Assembly (NCBI GenBank): GCA_003222275.1
Contig: QHVJ01000155.1
Span: 1 to 54,169, forward strand
DNA length: 54,169 nt
Direction of reading: 5' to 3'
Origin: Acidobacteriota bacterium
GTDB lineage: Bacteria; Acidobacteriota; Vicinamibacteria; Fen-336
In this document: piece after piece, positions 40,401 to 48,406 of the stretch
How positions within the stretch are numbered: position 1 is the stretch's first letter
Layout: each line of letters begins with the position of its first letter
Notes under the pieces: model-generated
What the model was told of the DNA's origin: nothing
The model's database searches: none
What the model saw: the letters and a program-made list of their open reading frames with translations, nothing else
Program-made: the position numbers and the translations under genes

Positions 40401-40901
40401 TTTCCGCCCCGGGAGTGGGACGACTCGACCGGCGAGGACCAGTACCGCCGTGGGATCTACACGTGGTGGCAGCGCACGTTCCCGCAGCCGAGCCTCGTCG
40501 CCTTCGACGCGCCCTCGCGCGAGGAGTGCACGGCCGAGCGCACTCGCTCCAACGTGCCCCAGCAGGCGCTGGTGCTGCTGAACGACCCGACCTACGTGGA
40601 GGCCGCGCGCGTCTTCGCGGAGCGGATCGTTCGGGAGGGCGGTGCGAGCTTCGAGGGCCGGCTGCGCTGGGCCTACGAGCGGGCGCTCGCCCGGCCGCCG
40701 CGGGAGGAGGAAGCGCGCATCCTCGGGGAGCTTCTCCGGAAACACGCCGCCCAGTACCGCGCCGACCCGCGGTCCGCGGCCCTGCTCGTGGGCGCCGGAC
40801 TCGCCCCGGTGCCGAAGGACCTGGACGTCGTGGAGCTGGCGGGCTGGACCTCGGTGGCGCGGGCGATCCTGAACCTGCCCGAGATGATCACGAGGTCATG
40901 A
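37401..40901 (+). CDS. Multi-heme PSD1-type protein (two PSCyt1 domains, DUF1549, DUF1553)
   Basis: A 1166-residue secreted protein with a signal peptide and three CxxCH motifs: CVKCH at 54-58 and CYACH at 183-187 in two tandem Planctomycete-type cytochrome domains (PSCyt1), and CAQCH at 473-477 inside DUF1549 ([36 protein letters not shown]). A variable middle region and a C-terminal DUF1553 follow ([53 protein letters not shown], then [18 protein letters not shown]). Carrying two PSCyt1 units is more than the usual single one. It is paired with a DUF1501 protein. The enzyme activity of this system is not established. Confidence 0.94.
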   Translation: [1166 protein letters not shown]

Positions 40902-40916
40902 GCAGCGAGTGAGGGC

Positions 40917-42356
40917 ATGATGGAGATCCTGACCGACGACATCCGGGCGATGCGGGAGCGCTTCACGCGGCGCGCGTTCCTCGGCCAGTCCGGAGCAGGC
41001 CTGGGCGCGCTGGCCCTGGGCGCGCTGCTCGATCCGAAGCAGCTCTGGGCGGAGAACGACCGCGCGCGAGGGATCCTGTCGAGCCTGCACTTTCCGCAGC
41101 GGGCCAAGCGGGTGATCCATCTCTACCAGGCGGGCGGCCCGTCGCACCTGGAGCTGTTCGATTACAAGCCGAAGCTGGCCGAGATGAACGGCGGGCCCAT
41201 GCCCGAGTCCTTCACCAAGGGCCAGCCGATCGCCCAGCTCCAGGGCAAGCCGTTGCGCTGCTTCGGGCCCCAGCATCCCTTCCAGCGCTGGGGCCGGTCG
41301 GGGCAGGAGATCTCCAGCCTGCTGCCCCACATCGGCTCCATCGCCGACGAGATCTGCATCGTGCGCTCCATGCAGACCGAGCAGATCAACCACGACCCCG
41401 CCCACACCTTCATGAACACCGGCACCCAGATATCGGGCCGGCCCTCCGCCGGCTCCTGGATCTGGTACGGGATCGGGGCCGAGGCCGAGGACCTCCCGGG
41501 CTTCGTGGTCCTCACCTCCCACGGGCGCGGAGGGCAGATGCAGCCCATCGCCGCCCGGCAGTGGCACAGCGGCTTCCTCCCGAGCCGCTTCCAGGGCGTG
41601 CAGTTCCGATCGAAGGGGGACGCGGTGCTGTACCTGAGGGACCCCGAAGGCGTCGACCGCGAGCAGCAGCGCGACGTGATCGACGCCGTGGAGGCCCTCA
41701 CGAAGAGCCAGCCCGACGGTGTCGACGACCCCGAGGTCTCGGCGCGCCTCAGCCAGTACGAGATGGCGTTCAAGATGCAGACCAGCATCCCCGCCCTCAC
41801 CGACTTCTCCAGCGAGCCGCGGCATGTCCTCGATTCCTACGGCGTCGACCGGATGGACGGCTCCTTCGCCGGCAACTGCCTCCTCGCCCGGCGCCTGGCC
41901 GAGCGCGGCGTCCGGTTCATCCAGCTCTACCACCGCGACTGGGACCACCACAGCCGTCTCAAGGCCGACATCGTGATGAAGGCCCGGGAGGTGGACCAGG
42001 CCTCGGCCGCCCTGGTCAAGGACCTCAAGCAGCGCGGCATGCTCGACGAGACGCTCGTGATCTGGGGCGGCGAGTTCGGGCGGACGCCGATGGCGCAGGA
42101 GGACGGGCGCGACCACCACATCAAGGGCTTCTCGATCTGGCTGGCCGGGGGTGGCATCCGGGGAGGGATGACCCACGGCGCGACCGACGAGCTGGGCTAC
42201 CAGGCGGTGCAGGACGTGGTCGCCGTCCACGATCTGCACGCCACGATGCTGTACCTGCTCGGGATCGACCACACTCGGCTGACCTTCAAGCTGCTGGGGC
42301 GGGACTTCCGACTGACGGACGTGCACGGAGAGGTAGTGAAGCCGATCCTGGCCTGA
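40917..42356 (+). CDS. DUF1501 protein with Tat signal (partner of the PSD1 protein)
   Basis: A 479-residue Tat-exported protein (TRRAFLGQSGAGLGALALGALL) of the DUF1501 family, related to the alkaline phosphatase/sulfatase superfamily: RVIHLYQAGGPSHLELFDYKP, FVVLTSHGRGGQMQP, VIWGGEFGRTPMAQEDGRDHH, AGGGIRGGMTHGATDELGY and VHDLHATMLYLLGIDH. The metal-binding pattern looks intact. It starts 16 bases after the PSD1 stop, a standard arrangement where the two genes form a unit. GAGGG precedes the ATG at 40917. Function is not proven, but a secreted hydrolase working with the multi-heme partner is plausible. Confidence 0.95.
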   Translation: MMEILTDDIRAMRERFTRRAFLGQSGAGLGALALGALLDPKQLWAENDRARGILSSLHFPQRAKRVIHLYQAGGPSHLELFDYKPKLAEMNGGPMPESFTKGQPIAQLQGKPLRCFGPQHPFQRWGRSGQEISSLLPHIGSIADEICIVRSMQTEQINHDPAHTFMNTGTQISGRPSAGSWIWYGIGAEAEDLPGFVVLTSHGRGGQMQPIAARQWHSGFLPSRFQGVQFRSKGDAVLYLRDPEGVDREQQRDVIDAVEALTKSQPDGVDDPEVSARLSQYEMAFKMQTSIPALTDFSSEPRHVLDSYGVDRMDGSFAGNCLLARRLAERGVRFIQLYHRDWDHHSRLKADIVMKAREVDQASAALVKDLKQRGMLDETLVIWGGEFGRTPMAQEDGRDHHIKGFSIWLAGGGIRGGMTHGATDELGYQAVQDVVAVHDLHATMLYLLGIDHTRLTFKLLGRDFRLTDVHGEVVKPILA

Positions 42357-42374
42357 TCCTTCTGCCCACCGGCT

Positions 42375-42941
42375 TCACGCCGTCGGTTCGTAGCCCAGCA
42401 GGACATTCCCATTTCGGAAGGTCCGCGTCTTGGTGGGCTTCAAGGCCAGCCTCCTCTTGATGCCGTCGAACATCGTCCTCCCCTGGCCAAGAACGACGGG
42501 AATCACCACCATCTGGTATTCATCGATCACACCCTCCGGCGCCAGTTGCGAAACGATGCTTCCGCTTCCCATGAGCACCATGTCCTTCCCGGGTGCTTTC
42601 TTCATCTTTCGGACTTCCGCCGCGATGTCCCCCTTCACCAGCTTCGTGTTGTTCCACGACGCCTTGGCGAGGGTGCGCGAAAACACGACCTTCGGCAGAT
42701 TGTTCATCCCTGCGGCCACAACAGGATCATTCTTGATCGCAGCCGGCGTCGGCCAGTAGCTGGCCATGAGCTCATAGGTAACCCTGCCGAACAACAGCTC
42801 GCCGCCGCCACTGGCATTGCCGGCGACGAATGCTTTCCACTCCGGATCCTGCTCGCGCTCGTGGGCCCAGCTCATGTCGCCGTTCATGTCTGTAAAGTAA
42901 CCATCCAGCGTCACGTTATTGAAAACGATCAGTCTTCGCAT
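42375..42941 (-). CDS. Dihydrofolate-reductase-like (RibD C-terminal domain) protein
   Basis: A 188-residue protein of the RibD_C/dihydrofolate-reductase superfamily (like Bacillus YwjB and YyaP): MRRLIVFNNVTLDGYFTDMNG, GRVTYELMASYWP, VVFSRTLAKASWNNTKLVKGD, KDMVLMGSGSIVSQLAPEGVIDEYQMVVIPVVLGQGRTMF. Such proteins bind NADPH, but members of this subgroup have no assigned substrate. AAGGAGAG at good distance supports the ATG at 42941. It converges with the DUF1501 gene, 18 bases apart. Confidence 0.92.
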   Translation of the reverse strand: MRRLIVFNNVTLDGYFTDMNGDMSWAHEREQDPEWKAFVAGNASGGGELLFGRVTYELMASYWPTPAAIKNDPVVAAGMNNLPKVVFSRTLAKASWNNTKLVKGDIAAEVRKMKKAPGKDMVLMGSGSIVSQLAPEGVIDEYQMVVIPVVLGQGRTMFDGIKRRLALKPTKTRTFRNGNVLLGYEPTA

Positions 42942-42973
42942 GTTTCTCTCCTTACTGGCATGGAAGAGGTGAG

Positions 42974-43066
42974 ATGATAGGTGCCGAGGTCGCTCTCGTC
43001 CTCATCGGCATCACGATCGCCTGCGCCGTACCCGCGGCGCGCGCGACCCGGTTCCGGCGTCCCTGA
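42974..43066 (+). pseudogene. Possible C-terminal remnant of an ADOP/FtsX-type permease
   Basis: The 30-codon frame encodes a last hydrophobic helix and tail, LVLIGITIACAVPAARATRFRRP, and resembles the end of duplicated FtsX-type permeases (helix followed by P-A-x-R-A-x-R). GAGGTGAG sits immediately before the ATG. It lies 90 bases before an intact permease of the same kind, as if an adjacent copy had been mostly deleted. It could also be a chance or free-standing short gene. Confidence 0.45.
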
Positions 43067-43156
43067 TGGCTGAGTAGGAAACAGCGAACTCTCCGGAACT
43101 CTCCGCCTTCCGGGTGCGTTTCCGACAGCGAGATCGCCCGCCTCGAAGGAGGTCCG

Positions 43157-45592
43157 ATGCCATCGCTCCTCTACGACGTACGCTTCGCGCTCCGCTCGCT
43201 GGCGAAGAGACCGGGCATGAGCTTCCTCATGGTCGTGACCCTGGCCGTGGGCCTCGCCGCCAACGGCGTCATCTTCAATATCCTGGACGCGATGGTCCTG
43301 CGCCCGTTCGACTTCCCCAATACCTCGCGCCTCGTCCGTATCTGGGAGACGGCCCCCGATTCCGACGGGATCGATCGCGAGAACGTGTCGGCGGCCAACC
43401 TGCTCGACTGGCAGGCTCAGGGACGGGGTGCGCTCGCCGAGATGATAGCCCTCGACGAATGGGAGGCCAACCTGCGCACCGCCGCGGCCTCGGAGCACAT
43501 CGAAGCGACTCTGGTGTCGCCCGGCTTCTTCGAGGCGCTGGGCGTGGCGCCCGCCGCCGGACGCGCGTTCGTCGCGGAGGACGCGCAGAAGGGGCAGGAC
43601 CGCCGCGTGATCCTCGGCGACGCCCTGTGGCGCCGGAGCTTCGGGGGCGCGCCGATGGTAGGCCGGACGGTGACCCTCAACATGGAGCCCTACGAGGTGG
43701 TGGGCATCGCCCCGCCGCGGTTCCAGTTCCCGAACGGCGCGCAAGCCTGGGTCCCGATGACGCTGCCCGCAGCCGCGGAGGCGCGGCGCGACGTCCACCA
43801 GCTGACGGTGCTCGGCCGCCTGGCCGAGGGCGGCACGATGGAGCAGGCGCGGGCCGAGCTCGGCGTCGTCGCGCGCCGGCTCGAAAAGGACCACCCGCAG
43901 ACCAACACCGCCCGCGGGATCACGATCGCCTCCTTCAACATCGGCTTCGGTGACCCGGTGCTGCCCAACATCCTGGTGATCTGGCAAGCGGCCGCGGTGC
44001 TGGTGCTGCTGATCGCCTGCGTGAACGTCGCCAACCTCATCCTCGCGCGGGGCGCCGAGAGGCAGCGCGAGCTGGCGCTGCGCCTGGCCCTCGGCGCGGG
44101 GCGCGGCCGCATCGTCCGCCAGCTCCTCACCGAGGGCGTCGTGACCGCGATGGCGGCGGTCGCGCTCTCCATGCCGCTCGTGGCCCTGGGCGCGCGGGCG
44201 GTGCGCGACAACATGCCCGCCGCGCTCCTGCGTTACTTGCCGGGCTGGGAGCACCTCGGCGGCGACTGGCGCACGCTCGTCTTCAGCAGCGGGCTCGCGA
44301 TCCTCGCCGCGGGGCTCTTCAGCGCCATTCCCGCGCGTCGCGCCTCGCGGGCGTCGCTGAGCGACGTGCTGCACGACGGCGGGCGCACGGCCACGGCCGG
44401 CGTCCGGCGCCAGCGCGGCCGGAACGCGCTCGTCGTCTTCCAGATGGCGGCGGCGCTCGTCCTGGTGGCGACCGCGGGTCTCGCCGTGCGTTCCGCCCTG
44501 GGCCTGCTGCGCGGGCCGCAGGGGTACGACCCCGACCGGCTGCTGACCTTCGAGGTGAGGCTCTCCGACCGCACGTACGCCGAGCCCGCCCGGCGCCTCG
44601 CCTTCGTCCGCGACGTCCGGACTCGGCTGGGCATGCTGCCGGGCGTCACCGACGTCACCGCGGCCAACGTGCTGCCCGCGCGCGCCGGCAACAACACGCG
44701 CGGCGTCGAGATCGAGGGCCAGCCGCTCGCGAAAAACGCCGATCCGCCGTCGGTGGACGCCCGATGGGTCGAGCCGAACTACTTCGCGACCATGCGCCTG
44801 CCGATCGTCCAGGGCCGCGGGATCGAGGAGAGTGACGACCAGAAGTCGCGGCCGGTCGCGGTGGTCAGCCGGTCGTTCGCGCGGCGCTTCTGGCCGGGCC
44901 GGGATGCCATCGGGAAGCGCTTCCGCACCGTCGACTCGGCGAGTGAAACGCCCTGGCTGACCGTGGTGGGGATCTCGGGCGACGTGATCCACCAGTGGGC
45001 GATGCGGCGCGACTACCCGACGATGTACCGCCCGATGCGCCAGGAGCCGCGCACGCGCCTGGCCTTCGCCCTGCGCACGGCGGGCGATCCCGACGCGCTG
45101 ACCCCGGCGGTGGGGCGCGCGCTGATGGACGTGGACCCCGACCAGCCCGCGGACGACGTCCTGAGCATGCGCGGCGCGATCGCGCGGGGGACGATCGGCA
45201 TGCAGTACGTGGCGGGAATCATGGCCGCCTTCGGCGTCCTCGCGCTGGTGCTCGCGCTCAGCGGCGTCTACGGCGTCCTCTCGTACCGCGTCAGCCTGCG
45301 CACGACCGAGATCGGCGTGCGGATGGCCCTGGGCGCAACGCGCGGGCACGTGCTGAAGCTCACGCTCGGCCAGGCGGGGCGGCTGTCGGCGATCGGGCTG
45401 GGCGTGGGCGCGGTGCTCGCGTTCGGCACCGGCCGGCTGCTCTCGTCGGCGCTCCGGGGGGCGGTCGCTTCCGATCCCGCCCTGCTTCTCGTCGCGACCG
45501 TCGCGCTGGCGTTCTCGGCCCTGCTCGCGGCCTGGATACCGGCCCGGCGGGCGATGAGCGTCGAGCCCGCGACCGCGCTGCGGGCGGAGTAA
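43157..45592 (+). CDS. ABC permease of the ADOP type (two MacB_PCD/FtsX units)
   Basis: An 811-residue membrane protein with the Acidobacterial duplicated orphan permease layout: N-terminal FALRSLAKRPGMSFLMVVTLAVGLAANGVIFNILDAMVLRPF, a periplasmic MacB-like core with EATLVSPGFFEALGV and EPYEVVGIAPPRF, an FtsX domain (LVLLIACVNVANLILARGAERQRELALRLALGAGRGRIVRQLLTE), then a second periplasmic core and FtsX (YGVLSYRVSLRTTEIGVRMALGATRGHVLKL), ending PARRAMSVEPATALRAE. No ATP-binding subunit gene is near, typical of the orphan type. The strong AAGGAGGT directly upstream confirms the start. Substrate unknown; such permeases are linked to peptide or lipoprotein export. Confidence 0.94.
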   Translation: MPSLLYDVRFALRSLAKRPGMSFLMVVTLAVGLAANGVIFNILDAMVLRPFDFPNTSRLVRIWETAPDSDGIDRENVSAANLLDWQAQGRGALAEMIALDEWEANLRTAAASEHIEATLVSPGFFEALGVAPAAGRAFVAEDAQKGQDRRVILGDALWRRSFGGAPMVGRTVTLNMEPYEVVGIAPPRFQFPNGAQAWVPMTLPAAAEARRDVHQLTVLGRLAEGGTMEQARAELGVVARRLEKDHPQTNTARGITIASFNIGFGDPVLPNILVIWQAAAVLVLLIACVNVANLILARGAERQRELALRLALGAGRGRIVRQLLTEGVVTAMAAVALSMPLVALGARAVRDNMPAALLRYLPGWEHLGGDWRTLVFSSGLAILAAGLFSAIPARRASRASLSDVLHDGGRTATAGVRRQRGRNALVVFQMAAALVLVATAGLAVRSALGLLRGPQGYDPDRLLTFEVRLSDRTYAEPARRLAFVRDVRTRLGMLPGVTDVTAANVLPARAGNNTRGVEIEGQPLAKNADPPSVDARWVEPNYFATMRLPIVQGRGIEESDDQKSRPVAVVSRSFARRFWPGRDAIGKRFRTVDSASETPWLTVVGISGDVIHQWAMRRDYPTMYRPMRQEPRTRLAFALRTAGDPDALTPAVGRALMDVDPDQPADDVLSMRGAIARGTIGMQYVAGIMAAFGVLALVLALSGVYGVLSYRVSLRTTEIGVRMALGATRGHVLKLTLGQAGRLSAIGLGVGAVLAFGTGRLLSSALRGAVASDPALLLVATVALAFSALLAAWIPARRAMSVEPATALRAE

Positions 45593-45604
45593 GCGCTCAC
45601 CCTT

Positions 45605-46024
45605 TTACTCGAGTAGACGCCTGAGGATCCGCACGAGCGCTCGCTCTTCGCGGAGAGAGAGGCGTTCGAGGGCGGCCGGCGGGGCCGTCATGCGATCGAG
45701 GAGGAGGGCGCGGAGCCGAGAGCCGGTGGGGGTGAGGACCAGTACCTTCACCCGGCGGTCCCCGGCCGACGGGCGGCGACGCACGAGACCTCGGGATTCG
45801 AGCCGGTCCACGAGCCCCGTGACGTTCGACGCGTCGCAGGCGAGGGTCTCGGCAAGCTGCCCCATGGGAATGGGTCGCTCCGGCTCGATCAGGTGGAGCA
45901 CGTGACACTGGGCAGGCGAGAGCCGGAGCTCGGCGGCCAAGGGGGGGAGGTTCGCCCGCTGGGCGAAGAACAGCCTGACCAGGAGCGGCCACGCTCCGCT
46001 GGGGGGGGGAGTCGCGGGCTTCAT
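45605..46024 (-). CDS. MarR-family regulator divergent from lon
   Basis: A 139-residue MarR-type regulator: LSPAQCHVLHLIEPERPIPMGQLAETLACDASNVTGLVDRLESRGLVRRRPSAGDRRVKV, with the wing motif GDRR. Its start codon lies 7 bases after TATACT (complement of 46032-46037), and TTGTCA (complement of 46055-46060) is 17 bases further, giving a full promoter that shares its -35 region with the divergent lon promoter. It probably regulates itself and lon, but the ligand is unknown. It converges with the permease gene. Confidence 0.92.
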   Translation of the reverse strand: MKPATPPPSGAWPLLVRLFFAQRANLPPLAAELRLSPAQCHVLHLIEPERPIPMGQLAETLACDASNVTGLVDRLESRGLVRRRPSAGDRRVKVLVLTPTGSRLRALLLDRMTAPPAALERLSLREERALVRILRRLLE

Positions 46025-46031
46025 CCAGGAC

Positions 46032-46060
46032 AGTATAGTTCATTACAGGATGGTTGACAA
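46032..46060 (-). promoter_or_regulatory. Promoter of the marR gene opposite lon
   Basis: On the minus strand TTGTCA (46060-46055) and TATACT (46037-46032) are 17 bases apart, and the -10 ends 7 bases before the ATG at 46024, so the transcript should begin at the start codon. The -35 overlaps the -35 of lon in a TTGACAA/TTGTCAA element. Confidence 0.7.
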
Positions 46061-46082
46061 CCTCAAGTATTAGGCGTAGATT
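46054..46082 (+). promoter_or_regulatory. Promoter of lon
   Basis: TTGACA (46054-46059) and TAGATT (46077-46082) are 17 bases apart. The -10 ends 6 bases before the ATG at 46089, and no ribosome binding site is present, so lon seems to be leaderless. Confidence 0.7.
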
Positions 46083-46088
46083 CCATGT

Positions 46089-48368
46089 ATGGCACACCTC
46101 AGGCTGGTTCCACTCGACGGTGTCGTGGTCTTCCCCGGCATGCCGGTGACGCTCCCGGCCGACGTCGCCGGCGACACCCGCGTGCTCCTCATCCCGCGGC
46201 GAGGGAGCGGCTACGCCAAGGTCGGCGTGGTCGCCGAAGTGACGGAGCGCGTCGCCCTCGGCGTACGTGGAGTCGCCTCGTTCATGCCGCGGCACCGGGG
46301 CGTGCCCGGCGCGGCGCACACCGGGCCGGATGGCGTCCTGCGCGTGGAAGTCGACGAGCGTCCGGACCGGGCCCCCTCGCCGAGCCTCACCCGCGAGCTC
46401 GAGCGCGAGTACCGGGCGGTGGTGGAGGAGATTCTCGAGCTCCGCGGCGACGATGGCCGGATCAGCGCGTTCGTCCGGTCCATCACCGATCCGGGCTCCC
46501 TGGCGGACACGGCCGGCTACTCCCCGGACCTGAACTTCGAGCAGAAGCTGGAGCTGCTCGAGGCCCTGGACGTGGTCGAGCGGCTGACCCTCGCCCTCCG
46601 GCTCCAGCAGGACCGGCTGGCGGAGCTGCGCGTTCGGAAGCGCATCCGCGACGAGGTGGAGTCGGGGGTGCAGAAGCAGCAGCGCGAGTACCTGCTGCGT
46701 CGGCAGATGGAGGCGATCCGCAAGGAGCTCGGCGAAAACGAGGGTTCGGTGGCCGAGGAGTATCGGAAGAAGATTGCCACCGCGGCCATGCCGGAGGCGG
46801 TCCAGAAGCAAGCCGAGCGTGAGTTGGCGCGGTTCGAGCGGATGGGGGACTCGAACGCCGAAGGGTCGTTGATCCGGACCTATCTGGACTGGCTGCTCGC
46901 GGTTCCGTGGTCGAAGCGATCGGAGGAGCGCCTGGATCCCGAGCACGCGCGCGAGGTGCTGGACGCCGATCACGCCGGCCTCGACGACGTGAAGCGGCGC
47001 ATCACCGAGTATCTGGCCGTCCGGAAGCTGCGCGCGGAGCGCGGCCTCACCGACGATCGCCGGTCGGGCGCCATCCTGACCCTGATCGGCCCTCCCGGGA
47101 CCGGCAAGACGTCGATCGGGGAGTCGATCGCGCGGGCCACCGGCCGGAAGTTCGTCCGCATGTCCCTGGGCGGCGTCCGTGACGAGGCCGAGATCCGGGG
47201 GCATCGCCGCACCTATATCGGCGCCCTGCCCGGCCGGCTCGTGCGCGCCCTGAGGGACGCGGGCACGATGAACCCGGTGATCATGCTGGATGAGGTCGAC
47301 AAGCTCGGAGCGGACTGGCGCGGGGATCCGTCGTCGGCGCTCCTCGAGGTGCTGGACCCCGCGCAGAACCATGGCTTCCGGGATCACTACCTCGACGTGG
47401 AGCTGGACCTGTCCCAGGTGCTGTTCCTCGCGACCGCCAACGTGGCGGATACGATTCCGGGACCGCTGCTCGACCGGATGGAGGTGATCCGGTTCGACGG
47501 CTACACGACCGAGGAGAAGGTGGCCATCGCGCGCGACTACCTGTGGCCGCGCCAGGTGGAGCGGAACGGCCTGCATCCCACCGACGTCGCGATCGACGCC
47601 GACGTGCTCCGGTTCGTCGTCACCAACTACACGCGGGAGGCGGGCGTTCGTCAATTGGAGCGCGAGCTGGGCACCGTGTTGCGCAAGACGGCCTCGCGGA
47701 TCGCCGCCGACCATCAGCCGAGGCCGGTGGTCATCGACTCCGCCGCCGTGCTGGAGGCGCTGCGGCGGCCGAAGTTCCATCAGGAGGTCGCGGCGCGCAC
47801 CGGCGTCCCCGGCGTGGCCACCGGTCTCGCCGTCACCGGCGCGGGCGGAGACGTCCTCTTCGTCGAGGCGGCGTCGATGGCCGGCAAGGGTGGGCTCGTG
47901 CTCACCGGGCAGCTGGGCGACGTCATGAAGGAATCCGCCCGCATCGCCCTCACCTACGTGCAGAGCCACGCCGCCGAGCTCGGCATCGAGGAGCGGAGCT
48001 TCGATGGGCGCGAGTTCCACGTGCACGTGCCCGCGGGCGCGATCCCCAAGGATGGGCCCAGCGCGGGCGTGACCATGGTCGCGGCGCTCACGTCGCTCCT
48101 CACCGGTCGTCCCCTCAAGACCACGGTGGGCATGACGGGCGAGGTCACGCTGCAGGGGCGGGTGCTGCCCATCGGCGGGCTCAAGCAGAAGGTGCTCGCC
48201 GCGCACGCGGCCGGCCTGACGGAGGTGATCCTCCCCGAGCGCAACGCGCCTGACCTGGACGACGTGCCGTCGGATGTCCGCGCGCACATGCAGTTTCATC
48301 CCGTGAAGTCGGCGGACGAGATGCTCGCGCTCGCGCTGGAGCCGCGCGCGCTCGCGATGGCGGCGTAG
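46089..48368 (+). CDS. lon: ATP-dependent Lon protease
   Basis: A 759-residue cytoplasmic AAA+ protease that degrades misfolded and short-lived regulatory proteins. An N-terminal LON substrate-binding domain (about residues 1-190) is followed by the AAA+ module with Walker A GPPGTGKT and Walker B PVIMLDEVDKLG, and the protease domain with catalytic serine S658 in PKDGPSAG and lysine K701 in GGLKQKVLAA, the standard 43-residue separation. It is slightly shorter than Escherichia coli Lon. An ATG four bases upstream is out of frame; the ATG at 46089 opens the LON domain. The MarR gene is divergent, so lon may be under its control. Confidence 0.97.
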   Translation: MAHLRLVPLDGVVVFPGMPVTLPADVAGDTRVLLIPRRGSGYAKVGVVAEVTERVALGVRGVASFMPRHRGVPGAAHTGPDGVLRVEVDERPDRAPSPSLTRELEREYRAVVEEILELRGDDGRISAFVRSITDPGSLADTAGYSPDLNFEQKLELLEALDVVERLTLALRLQQDRLAELRVRKRIRDEVESGVQKQQREYLLRRQMEAIRKELGENEGSVAEEYRKKIATAAMPEAVQKQAERELARFERMGDSNAEGSLIRTYLDWLLAVPWSKRSEERLDPEHAREVLDADHAGLDDVKRRITEYLAVRKLRAERGLTDDRRSGAILTLIGPPGTGKTSIGESIARATGRKFVRMSLGGVRDEAEIRGHRRTYIGALPGRLVRALRDAGTMNPVIMLDEVDKLGADWRGDPSSALLEVLDPAQNHGFRDHYLDVELDLSQVLFLATANVADTIPGPLLDRMEVIRFDGYTTEEKVAIARDYLWPRQVERNGLHPTDVAIDADVLRFVVTNYTREAGVRQLERELGTVLRKTASRIAADHQPRPVVIDSAAVLEALRRPKFHQEVAARTGVPGVATGLAVTGAGGDVLFVEAASMAGKGGLVLTGQLGDVMKESARIALTYVQSHAAELGIEERSFDGREFHVHVPAGAIPKDGPSAGVTMVAALTSLLTGRPLKTTVGMTGEVTLQGRVLPIGGLKQKVLAAHAAGLTEVILPERNAPDLDDVPSDVRAHMQFHPVKSADEMLALALEPRALAMAA

Positions 48369-48406
48369 CCGGAGCGGCGCGGAACCGGATGGCGAGCGAC
48401 CGGGAT

